Made by a program: the position numbers and the translations under genes | In this document: positions 1 to 9,779 of the stretch, piece after piece | Layout of the letters: the number at the start of each line of letters is the position of its first letter | Position numbering within the stretch: the first letter of the stretch is position 1 | Assembly (NCBI GenBank): GCA_022560025.1 | Contig: JAFISE010000270.1 | Location: 1-31,764, forward strand | DNA length: 31,764 nt | Source of the DNA: Stagonosporopsis chrysanthemi | Lineage: Eukaryota > Ascomycota > Dothideomycetes > Pleosporales > Didymellaceae | Direction: 5' to 3' | The notes under the pieces: generated by a model | The model's database searches: none | The model's input: the letters and a program-made list of their open reading frames with translations, nothing else | Told to the model about the DNA's origin: nothing

Positions 1-213
1 ACTTATTATAGCTGTAGCAAACAAGGCTACTATGCTAGAGACTGCTAAAGCAAGAACAAAGTTACGCAGCAGCTTAATATGCTTACTAGCAAGATAGACC
101 CTGCTAATGCTAGTAAATAGAAAATACTTACTAAAGACATAGGATGTCTTATAGAAGACCTAGAGACAGGATCTAAGATAGATAACAGATATATTATACC
201 TAATAAAGACTAA
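1..213 (+). pseudogene. gag C-terminus with damaged zinc knuckle (element 1)
   Basis: The first codons read YYSCSKQGYYARDC, which aligns with a CCHC knuckle C-x2-C-x4-H-x4-C of retroviral-type Gag. The first Cys is now Tyr (TAT, from TGT) and the His is Tyr (TAC or TAT in place of CAC or CAT). Both are RIP-type transitions (TpG to TpA, CpA to TpA). The frame continues, with stops, to a double stop near 210. Most of gag lies upstream of the window. In living copies Gag packages element RNA; this copy cannot. Confidence 0.7.
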
Positions 214-699
214 TAAAATGTCTAAAGCAGAGCACTTATACTATATAAGCCTAACAAGGTTATACACTAACTAGCACAGTAAGCAAAGAATACATACTAA
301 AACCTAGCGTTTAAAAAAAACTGTAACAAAATAATCTAAGTCTTAGACTAACAATTAGAAGGACAAGAATACTAGACTAGTATTACTAACTATAAATCTA
401 ATAAATATATAACACGTAACAAAGCAGTATATAACTAGAAGTATACTTACAACAATAATACACTTAATATTATAGACAACAAGCCTAAAGTAGCTTATAT
501 TAAGTTGCAGAAGTTACTCTAGTAACTCTTAACTAACTATACTAATATAATAACTTAAACTTAGACAATAACACTCTCTTAAGTTTGTAAGAACTACAAG
601 AACACCTTAGTATCTATCTACTAGCTCTTAAAAACGCAAGACAAATAGCAAGCAGAATAGTTTAATAAATACTACTGCAACAATTATGCTATAACTGCT

Positions 700-3600
700 A
701 AACTAAGACAATATAGCAAGGATACACATAGCTTAGATAAGCCTAACTTTAATAGAGCTCTAGCACAACGCAGCAGCCTACTACTAATGTACACACTAGA
801 CTTATAGAACCTACAGCACTTTACTACTATGTAGACTGCGTGCAGCAATAATAGCTGTATAATATACTACAAAGACAAGCTCTATAGTAGATAGTTTCCT
901 AGCACTAAAGACAAGTATTACAAGAAATAGCACAAATACACTAATAGTATATGCAAAACTTACTTTTAAGATAAATAATAATAGAAATACTTTCTAAGAG
1001 AAAAGACAACGCAATATATATACTTAAAATAGTTACTAGTTAATAAATGCTGCTTAAACCTATATTAGTAACAATGCCTATACTAAGACTGCAAGCTTTA
1101 TAAAGAAGCTAAGATACAGAACAGATTTCTTAACTTATATAAAATAGACAGTAAGGAAGAGCTTTTTTTAGACGCACGCTAATATTAAGCACTAGAGATT
1201 AATCTATTAATTCTATTAGAACTAATCACTTTATTAGAATCTCTGTTGTGCTAAATAGCTAACAGATAACAGCAATAGTAGACTTAGAAGCACAAGGAAA
1301 TTACGTGTCTTAAGCTGCTATTGATTATGCAAGCATAACAAAGCAAAGAAAGGATAAACTATACCCTTTACAAGTTGCTAACAGAGAACTAATACTAGAA
1401 GAATCCTTAGTAACCTATAAAGTAGTACTACAACCTCTAAGAATACAAGATTACTATAAGTTAATAACTCTAGACGTGTTAGGCACAGCTACCTACGCTG
1501 TTATATTAAGACTACTATAGTTACAACATTACAATCTATAGATAGATTAAGTGCGCAGCAAGTTAACACTGTAAAAAGACTGTGTCTGCAGCATATTATA
1601 GTTAAAGCCTCTAAGAGCCCTAGAGCAGCTAAGAGATAAGAAAGAGATTAGCAATATCCTTTTAACTAAGACGTGCTAAATACAAGCAGTCAACTGCACA
1701 GAGAATAACTAGCCCCTAGCTTACAAAGTAACAGTTAAAAAGAAGAGTATACCTTCTGCTATCTTTAATATATACAGACAGTACGCACAGATATTTAAAG
1801 AAGAGCTTACAGTAAAAGCCCTGCCTAAGCACAAACCCTAGGATTATAAGATTAAGCTCTAGAAAGAAAAGCAACTAACTTTTAGGCTAATATACTAGTT
1901 ATTAGAGAAGGAACTTAATATACTATGTAAGTATGTTATAGGGAACCTTAAAAAAGGATTTATTAGACAATTAGAATTATCTACAAGGTACTCTGTTCTA
2001 TTTGCACTAAAGAAAGATAGCAAGCTATAACTTTATATTAACTTTAAAAAGCTTAACAATATTATAATTAAGAATTAGTATCTCTTACTTAATATAGCAG
2101 AACTACAGAACTAATTATAAGGAGCTTAGTACTTTACTATATTAGATTTAAGAGGAGTGTATAACTTTATCTATATAAAAGAAGGCAAAGAATAAAAGAC
2201 AGTATTTAAGACACAATACAGACTCTACAAGTACCTAGTTATACTATTTAGTCTAACAAACGCACTAGCTACGTGCTAAGAGTTAATTAACAACGTTCTT
2301 AGGGTACATCTTAACAAGATAGTAGTAGCATACCTAGACAATATCTTAGTGTACTTAAAAACACTAGAAGAGCATATACAACACGTTATAGAAGTGCTAA
2401 AATACTTAAAGAAAGCAGACCTCTAACTAAAACCTAAGAAGTACAAATAGCACAAAGAAGAAGTAAAATTCCTAAGGTTTGTTATAGGACAATATAGAGT
2501 AAAGATAAGCAATACTAAGATAGATATAGTAAAGAACTAGCCTACCTTAATAACAGTTAAAGAGATTTAAGAATTTCTTAGGTTTGTTAACTTTAACAGA
2601 CGCTTTATTAAGAATTACTCTAAGAAGGCCTTGCTGCTTACAAAGCTTACATAGAAGGACATACTCTTTAAATAAGAAAAAGAACAAGATAATATATTTA
2701 AGTTACTATAACAGGCGTGTATTAACCCCTTAATACTAATTATATTTAAGAGTAATAAGCCTATGCAAATAGAAACAGATGCTTTAGATTTAGTATTAGG
2801 AGCATGCATTATACAGGAAAAAGATAGACAATAGCACCTAATTGCCTATTACTTACGCAAGTTCTTAGGACTAGAAGAACAATACAATGTAGATAACAAA
2901 GAACTGTTAGTAATTGTCTTAGCCTTAGAATATTAGCAAGTATATACAGAAAGCTGTTTAGAACTTACAATCTATACAGATTACAAGAACTTAGTATACT
3001 TTACTACTACTAAGGTCCTAAACAGGCAACAAGTAAGATAGTTAGAGATGCTAAGACAGTACAAGTTTAAGATACTATATACTCTAGGCAAAGACAATAG
3101 CAGAGCAGACGCTCTTAGCTAAAGACACAACCTTGCAGGCAAGAAAACAATTAACAAAGCTGCTATTTTAAGAATTAACAAAGACAGATCCTTAGAACTA
3201 TTATAATAGCTTAACCTAATTATGCAAGTTTAGAAAGAACAATATATACTAACTTAAGTACTAGACAAATTATAAACAAAGATTATAGAAGATTACTATA
3301 ACAACACACTTTATAGACACCTAGGAATTACACATACTATAGAACTTATTAGACAATACTACAAGTTTTCTAATATAAAAGACAAGGTTACTAAGTATAT
3401 TAAGAACTGTATTACTTGCTAACAAAACAAACACAGTATATATATAAAATACAGAGAAATATAAGTAATAGAGCTACTAACAGTACTATAAACAAACATT
3501 ATAATAGATTTTGTTACACAGCTACCTATATCTAAGGACCTTGTTACAAACTATAAATATAATTTAATATTTGTAGTAGTAGATAGATTTATAAAAGCTA

Positions 3601-4560
3601 CTAAGTTTATACCTTTCTAATACAGCTACACTGCAGAGCAGCTTATATAAGTGTTCCTAGACAAGATTGTTTAACACTATAGTATTTCTAAATTAATTAT
3701 TAGTAATAGAAACAAGCTCTTTATATTAAACTTCTAGACAACGTTTCTTGTAGAAGTAGGAACTAAGAAGAAGCTTTTAACAGCCTATTATCTGCAGATA
3801 GACAGACAAACAGAATAAGTAAACTAGACAATAGAAACGTATCTCTAAATATACTGCAATTAGCAGCAAGACAACTAGGTTTTACTCTTGCCTATAGTAC
3901 AAATTGCATACAATAACAAGAAATTAGAAGCAATAGGCTACACGCTGTTCTTTGCTAGCTACAGACAATATCTAAATCTCTTTACACAAAGTCTTAAAAG
4001 TAATATCTAAACAGAGTTAGCAATATCCTTAGTATAAAGACTAAAGAAAGTATATTAAAAATTACTTAATAACATTGCTAAAGCTTAGTTATAAGTAATT
4101 TCTTATACAAATTAAAAAAGAAAAATAGCACCTTAGCTAAAAAAAAGAGATAAAGTGTATCTTTTTATAAAAAACCTATGCACACAAAGACTAATAAAAA
4201 AACTAGACAAAGTCAAAGTTAGACTATTTTTTATTTTAAAGCAGATCAGCTTAGTTAACTACTAGCTAGACCTGCCTAAGGATGCAAAGATCTACCTAGT
4301 GTTCTATATACTGCTATTAGAACTAGCTAACCTAAGAACGCTGACTTAGAAAGACTTCTATTACTAAGCTAATAGTAACAACAAATAGAAAGTTAAGAAA
4401 ATTATAAAATATTGCAAGAAAGAACGCAACAATAAATACCTAGTTAAATAGTTAGGTTACCTAGACACAGAAAACACATAGGAACTAGTAACTTACCTTA
4501 CAAACTGCTAGCAGATGTTATAAGAATTCTAGAAGGCTAATTAGACAACACTACGTTAGA
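700..4560 (+). pseudogene. pol polyprotein remnant with C-terminal chromodomain (element 1)
   Basis: A single frame (codon starts at positions divisible by 3) can be followed from about 700 to about 4536 with only TAG/TAA interruptions and no frameshift that I could see. Landmarks: protease site at 1281, where the expected D-S/T-G-A reads D-L-E-A; RT first Asp at 2145 in LDLRGVYN; RT box YLDN at 2331-2342 instead of YxDD; RNase H start ETDALDLVLG at 2772; integrase HHCC with His at 3318 and 3333 and Cys at 3408 and 3417; DDE residues Asp 3507, Asn 3705 (Asp expected, context SNRNKLF) and Glu 3813; chromodomain with YLVKW*LGYLDTENT*EL around 4437-4488. Several catalytic residues are lost by single transitions, so the product would be inactive even without the stops. 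The N-terminal limit is approximate. Confidence 0.85.
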
Positions 4561-5091
4561 AGTTAACTAGTACTCTAGTGCTAGATCTTTAAAGGCACTC
4601 TAAGTACTAGGCAACAGGTGTAGAGAAAGACCTTTAGAAGAACTATTAAACGCAATAGTACCTATCTTTAACTCTTGTTCTGCAATCCTTCTCTCTTTAA
4701 CAGATATTGCTTCTTTAGCATAACAATCTAACAAATCTATCTGTTAACGCAACTGCTCTTTATGCGCGTGTGCAACACACAATTCTTCTAGCACCTTTTT
4801 AGAGGCCTTAAGCGTATTACTCTGCACCTTCTAAGTTTCTTTTATCTGCAACTGCAACTTCTCTTTTTTAGACACTAGCTAAGTAAATTCTAACTGTGTT
4901 ACGCAGACGTTATAATGCTAACTGCGCCTAGCACATTTACTACATTTTCCTAAGCTTACATAGACTTAACACACACGTTTGTATTAACAATAAGTAGAGT
5001 ATTTCTAAACTATAATTGTTCTAAACGCATTAATAGTATCTGCAAGACAATAGTAACAAACTGTGCTCTTAGCAGGATGTTGTTTAGGCAT
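4537..5091 (-). pseudogene. Antisense Cys-rich, coiled-coil-like ORF of element 1
   Basis: Read on the minus strand from ATG at 5091-5089, one frame of 184 codons runs to TAG at 4537-4539 with about nine internal TAG/TAA codons, again explainable as RIP of Gln or Trp codons. The start reads MPKQHPAKSTVCYYC. Cys pairs follow at residues 12/15, 35, 41, 52/55 (GKCSKCARR) and about 62, suggesting a small zinc-binding module. After it comes a Lys/Glu/Leu/Gln-rich stretch (about residues 70-145) that looks like a coiled coil. The ORF overlaps or abuts the 3' end of pol tail to tail and lies just before the 3' LTR. I recall similar small Cys-rich/coiled-coil ORFs accompanying gypsy elements in plant-associated ascomycetes, but their role is unknown to me. 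It could be a captured host-type gene or an antisense regulator. Confidence 0.6.
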
Positions 5092-5160
5092 TGTCAAGAC
5101 AGCTTACTTAACTACTAAGGCAGGGGCTGCGTTATATAAATAAGCTTAAGAGACTAAGCT

Positions 5161-5178
5161 AAGACAGAAGAGAGATAG
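5161..5178 (+). promoter_or_regulatory. Polypurine tract of element 1
   Basis: Sixteen of 18 bases are purines (AAGACAGAAGAGAGATAG), directly followed by TGTTATAATCC, a plausible LTR start. In LTR retrotransposons this tract primes plus-strand DNA synthesis. Its position fixes the 5' edge of the 3' LTR. Confidence 0.55.
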
Positions 5179-5700
5179 TGTTATAATCCTAAGGAACACT
5201 AAACGTACAGAAACAATTATAAGGTAATACAGCATAGTTAACTTACACAGGTTAAAGAATTATATATTAGCAAATATTATAAGGTTAGTAGTTATTAGTA
5301 TAAGCACAAGCTATTATATAATATAATTAGTCTTAGCATAATTAGTATAATTAGTAATTAGTCTAATTAATAATTAGTGTAATTAACAATTACTATAATT
5401 AGTAGTTTAATACTATTAATTACTCTGCATACCTCCTTAGTATATAGCAATATAGGAACACAACTATTAAGGCTTGTGTTTAACCTAAGTAATAATCTAA
5501 GTTATTAGATCTTAACTCTAACCTTTAAGCTAGACAGTCTACTCTGTACTACTTATTATTACCCCTGCTTTTAAGATAGACAGATAGTATCTGTACTCCT
5601 TACTACAAACCCCCTTTAGCCTTCTGTTACTGTATTTATTCTTAAGAACTAATTAAATAGTGCTTACAAGCTTTGCTTAAAGTACAACCTTAATACTATA
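5179..5700 (+). repeat. Probable 3' LTR of element 1
   Basis: The stretch begins with TG after the polypurine tract and contains no coding trace. The right edge is set at ...AATACTATA (CA to TA by RIP would hide the usual CA end), because at about 5706 the sequence becomes similar to the leader of the second element family (ATTAGCTAAA at 5708 versus 8987). No second copy of this LTR is in the window, so the ends are not confirmed. Confidence 0.5.
5324..5406. repeat. AATTAG-rich short repeat inside the LTR
   Basis: A run of TAATTAG/ATTAGT-type words with 7-11 bp spacing lies within the presumed LTR. It is simple-sequence DNA, possibly simplified further by RIP. Confidence 0.6.
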
Positions 5701-5724
5701 CTACTTAATTAGCTAAAAATACTT

Positions 5725-6985
5725 AGAACTATAGTACTTCTTAGACTTTAGAATAGATTGCTTATATAAAGTAAAAGAAGTAATTATATTTCTTAAGTTA
5801 TACTTTGTTACTAGTAAAAAACAAGTAGAAAGCTAAGTTGTTTTTAATTAACTTTTAATAGAAAAGTTAGAGACTTTTTCTACTTTTTAATATTAATTCT
5901 ATAGCAAAGCTATTAAAACAAAAGTACTATAAACAAAGTAGTTTTACTATATATAGACTAAATTTTCTCTAAGTATCTAGAGACTTAATCTTAATTTTAA
6001 ACAGTAGTAGAACAATCTCTTTACTTAAATAGTAAAGCACGTAACTACTTATAATATAGAAGGAAGAGATAACCTAGCTATGCTAACTTCTACCTTTTTA
6101 TAACTTTTAAGACTAGTAAAACCTTACTACTTAGATATAAAACAGAGTCTAGCTATGCTAGCTCTGTAGAAATATCTTTTTTCTACTTAATCTACTAACT
6201 TTACTTATAGTACCTCTATATCCTAATAGCTTATAAGTACCTTAGCACCTATAAGAGATATTACTCTAGGTACTAATTATAACTATAAAAAACTAGGTTA
6301 TTTTATTTAGAACTATATAGTACTTTGTATATAAAAAATCAAAGTAGAATAAAAAGATTTTATTAATACTAGAAAAGAGTTAAAGAATAATATAAGTTCT
6401 ATAGAAAATAGTATTACCTTAAAAGACTGTTTTACCTAGGCTTAAACAAATATAATTTATTTAACTTATTATTATCTTATTTACTTAGTAGACTTTATTT
6501 GCTTACTAATACTATCTTCTATAATTAAGAGCTTAGTGTCTAACTCTGCTTAATATTTACTACTACTGCCTAAGAACTTTTATTTTAACATTCTAAAGTT
6601 ATATATTTTATTCTTACCTTATTATATTAACCTATCTAAAAACTACTTTTTCTAGTCTTAGTAGAGAGTTTTTAAGACTAAATCTTACTCTCTATATCCT
6701 AGTATATAAAGTTCTACTTTATTGTAAATAGATAAAAAGTTTCTAACTATCTATTTATTATTATAGACTTAAAATTACAAGATTATAGTTTTAGTATTAA
6801 ATTATTAAAATGTTTTATAATAGAACTTAATATAGAATAGTCTTAGCTTAAATAGCTTACTAAGTACTCTTGCGTATATAATTCTATACAACTCTTACTA
6901 ATAACCGTATTCTAGCTTGTAAAAAAAGACTAAGCATAGTAAGACATAGATTAGAAAGATCTTAAATAAAAATAGAAATAATACT
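5725..6985 (+). pseudogene. gag-protease remnant of copy A
   Basis: This stretch is similar along its length to the copy B gag. The zinc-knuckle position (6275-6316) reads N-Y-N-Y-K-K-L-G-Y-F-I-stop-N-Y: all four metal ligands of C-x2-C-x4-H-x4-C are gone, three of them now Tyr codons of the RIP type. After the knuckle, a protease-like segment parallels the copy B segment up to about 6890-6985. It is more heavily mutated than copy B, which suggests an older copy or more rounds of RIP. Confidence 0.6.
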
Positions 6986-7132
6986 AGTAGTAGTACAGTA
7001 GTATACTGCTTTGTATACAAGTTAAAGTACTCTATCTAGTCTAGACTAAGCTTGTTAGTAATCTAGCTGTTATTAGAAACTCTAATAACCTAGTCTTAAA
7101 GCAGATCCTCTTTATTATACTAGATAAAGAAG

Positions 7133-7958
7133 TATAAGAATAAGCCTAATTCTTTAAGCCTACCTTACACTACCTAACAACTACTTAACTTAGATCTGTC
7201 TTCTAACTGCTCCTTAGTACAGTCTTCTCTAAGCTTCTAGGTATAAGAGAGAGAGCTTCTCTAGAGTTTAGATAGATAGTTTTAAAGTATCTTTTTATAT
7301 AAGACCTATAGGAATAGAGATCTAGTCTTATAGTTTATTTTAGTGCTCTTATACACCTTGTAGTAGATACCTGTATAATTTAGACTCTTCTAGCATCCTA
7401 TATTAATATATTATACTTTAAAACTTATTCTAGCTAATAATAGCTTTATAATAATATTACTATAGTTTATTTAGTTATTTGTATAAGTGCAGCTAGAGTA
7501 TTACGCCTAAACTAAACAAGTCTTTAAATTATTTATATAATAGTTAGAATACTAGAGATCTCTTAACAACTAAAGCCTATAGGTTTAGAACTTCCTGCAA
7601 CTTACTGCTCTAGGATTAACTTTAGAAAAGCTATATTAGACTGTGCTAAGATAGACACTTAGAGACTATTAATAACCTACCTAACTTAGATATAACCTTA
7701 ATATTAGGCACTACTACAGGACCTACTACTTAGTCCTAGAACTAATTAGGAGCTAGACGCCCCTAAAGCCTTGTATTAGCATAACTGTCTACTGCTAACA
7801 ATAGATATAATTTAGAGCTATCTTACTACAATCTCTTAGAAGAGATAGCTTAACTGCAGTAAGAACTTGCTTAGTTATATACTAGTCTTGCTCTAGTAGA
7901 TTACTCCTTACTTATAACAGAAACACTACTAATAAGTATACTGTATTAATCTACTATA
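7133..7958 (+). repeat. LTR 1 of chromovirus 2 (3' LTR of copy A)
   Basis: An LTR of 826 bp starting TATAAGAA (TG to TA) and ending AATCTACTATA (CA to TA). Positions correspond to LTR 2 at a constant offset of 826 at all points I checked (for example AGATCTGTC at 7192 and 8018, ATATTAGG at 7701 and 8527). Differences are mostly transitions. A purine-rich stretch precedes it. Confidence 0.8.
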
Positions 7959-8784
7959 TATAAGAACAAGCTTAGTTCTTTAAGCCTATCTTATACTACC
8001 TAACAACTACGTAACTTAGATCTGTCTTCTAACTACTCTTTAGTACAGTCTTCTCTAAGCTTCTAGGTATAAGAAGAGAAGCTGTTATAGAGTTTAGATA
8101 GATAGTTTTAAAGTATCTTTTTATACAAGACCTATAAGAATAGAGATTTTGTCTTGTAGTTTATCTTAGTGCTCTTAAACACCTTATAGCAGATACCTAT
8201 ATAATTTAGACCCTTTTAGCATCCTGTGTTGTTATATTATACTTTAAAACTTGTCCTAGCTAGTAATAGCCTTATAATAATATTGCTACAGTTTGTTTAG
8301 TTATTTGTATAAGCACAGCTAAAGTATTATGCCTAAACTAAATAAGTTCTTAAATTATTTATACAACAGTTAAGATACTAGAGATCTTCTAACAACTAAA
8401 GCCTATAGGTTTAGAACTTCTTATAACTTACTGCTCTAAGATTAACTTTAGAAAAGCTGTGTTAGATTGTGCTAAGATAGATACTTAGAGACTATTAATA
8501 ACCTACTTAACTTAGATACAACTCTAATATTAGGTACTACTATAAGACCTACTACTTAGTCTTAGAACTAATTAGGGGCTAGACGCTTCTAAGGCCTTGT
8601 ATTAGCACAACTATCTACTACTAACAACAGATCTAATTTAGAGCTATCTTACTACAATCTCTTAGAAGAGATAGCCTAAGTGCAGTAGGAACTTACTTAG
8701 TTACGTGCTAGTCTTGCTCTAGTAGATTGCTCTCTACCTATAATAAAAACACTACTAATAGGTATACTATATTAATCTACTATA
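7959..8784 (+). repeat. LTR 2 of chromovirus 2 (5' LTR of copy B)
   Basis: An 826-bp LTR that directly abuts LTR 1, with no base between them. It ends AATCTACTATA at 8784; the following AGGCAGCTATTAG starts the leader, whose primer-binding site I could not identify. Confidence 0.8.
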
Positions 8785-9000
8785 AGGCAGCTATTAGAAG
8801 CTAGCTTAGTACTTATAGTACGTAAGAAGCTCTCTAAAAAACTCCTAATATTAAGGGTCTTACAAATAGAAGTAACTCTACCTTTTAGTAATAGTATGCC
8901 TTTATTTAAGACTAACTTAATATTAATATAGACTACTATTAGAGTATACGTGCCTATATAGCTCTTGTCTAGAGTTATATATCTAGATTAGCTAAAGAAT
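8785..9000 (+). other. Leader (5' untranslated region) of copy B
   Basis: Non-coding DNA between the 5' LTR and gag. It is recognisable again, inverted, at 15181-15402, and its last bases again at about 5706 at the start of copy A. Confidence 0.65.
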
Positions 9001-9760
9001 ACTTAGAACCTTAGTACTTTTCTAATAATTAGACAGACTGTTTTTACACTGTAGAAGAGATAATTACGCTCTTTAAGATATACTTTGTTACTAGAAACAA
9101 GCAGGCAGAAAGCTAAGCAGCCTTTAATTAACTCTAAATAGAGAAATTAGAAGCTTTCTCTACTTTAAAGAGCTGCTTCCTTAGTGCAGCTATTAAAAGA
9201 AAGGTACTCTAATTAAAATAGTTTTACTATATATAGACTAAGATCTCTCTAAGTATTTAAGTACTTAATCTAGGCTTTAAGTAGTAATAGTATAATTTCT
9301 TTTTTTAAATAGTAGAATACCTAACTGCCTATAATATAGAAAGAAGGAACAACTCTACTATACTAACCTATGCAGTTTTGCAACCCCTATAATCAACAAG
9401 AACCTACTAGTTAGATATAAAACAAAGCTCTGTTACAATAGAATAATAAAATTACTTCTTTCTTAGCTAATCTACTTACTTTGCCTAAAGTACCTTTGCA
9501 CTCTGCTAACTTTCTAACATACCTGTACTTATAAAGGATATAACTCTAAGAGCTTGCTATAACTACAAGAAGCTAGAACACTTTACTAAGGATTGTATAG
9601 TATTCTATATATATAAAATTAAGGTAAAGTAGGAAAATTTTGTTAACACTAAAGAAGACTTTAATAAAACTAATATAATCCTTATAGAAAATAGTCCTGC
9701 CTAAAAAGATTACTCTACCTAGGCCTAAACTAATATAATCTATCTAATCTCTTACTATCT
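9000..9760 (+). pseudogene. gag remnant of copy B
   Basis: The frame can be followed only through stops; the start codon is not identifiable (ATG probably now ATA). The knuckle at 9555-9596 reads CYNYKKLEHFTKDC: the second Cys is Tyr (TAC from TGC, a TpG to TpA change), while the His and the outer Cys residues survive. An acidic/aromatic stretch precedes it. Copy A carries the same gene in a more eroded form at about 5725. Confidence 0.65.
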
Positions 9761-9779
9761 TATTTGTTTAGTAGACCTT

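Larger units (their letters stand above)
1..5700 (+). mobile_element. Ty3/gypsy chromovirus 1, RIP-degraded, 5' end outside window
   Basis: An LTR retrotransposon of the Ty3/gypsy type, read 5' to 3' on the plus strand: end of gag with a zinc knuckle (1-45), protease (about 1263-1310), reverse transcriptase (about 1850-2530), RNase H (about 2760-3120), integrase (about 3290-4300), chromodomain (about 4389-4536), an antisense ORF (4537-5091), a purine-rich tract (5161-5178) and a 3' LTR from 5179. The order PR-RT-RH-IN-chromodomain is that of fungal chromoviruses. All in-frame stops I read are TAG or TAA, as expected if CAG, CAA and TGG codons were hit by RIP. The downstream end near 5700 is inferred from where similarity to the leader of a second element resumes (about 5706). 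The element is dead. Confidence 0.85.
5706..7958 (+). mobile_element. Chromovirus 2 copy A: gag-protease then 3' LTR, middle deleted
   Basis: From about 5706 the sequence parallels the leader, gag and protease of copy B (about 8987 to about 10290), then loses similarity at about 6990 and runs through roughly 145 bp of unassigned DNA into a purine-rich stretch (AGATAAAGAAG) and a full 826-bp LTR at 7133. The whole RT-RNase H-integrase part is absent, so this is an internally deleted derivative. Its 5' LTR is missing from this position: element 1 ends immediately to the left, as if it had inserted into the leader of copy A. The remainder may lie upstream of the window. Confidence 0.65.

Noticed and set aside
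2615..2809. 64-codon minus-strand frame in the AT block
   Set aside because: It lies antisense to the RT-RNase H region of element 1, which is readable in the sense frame.
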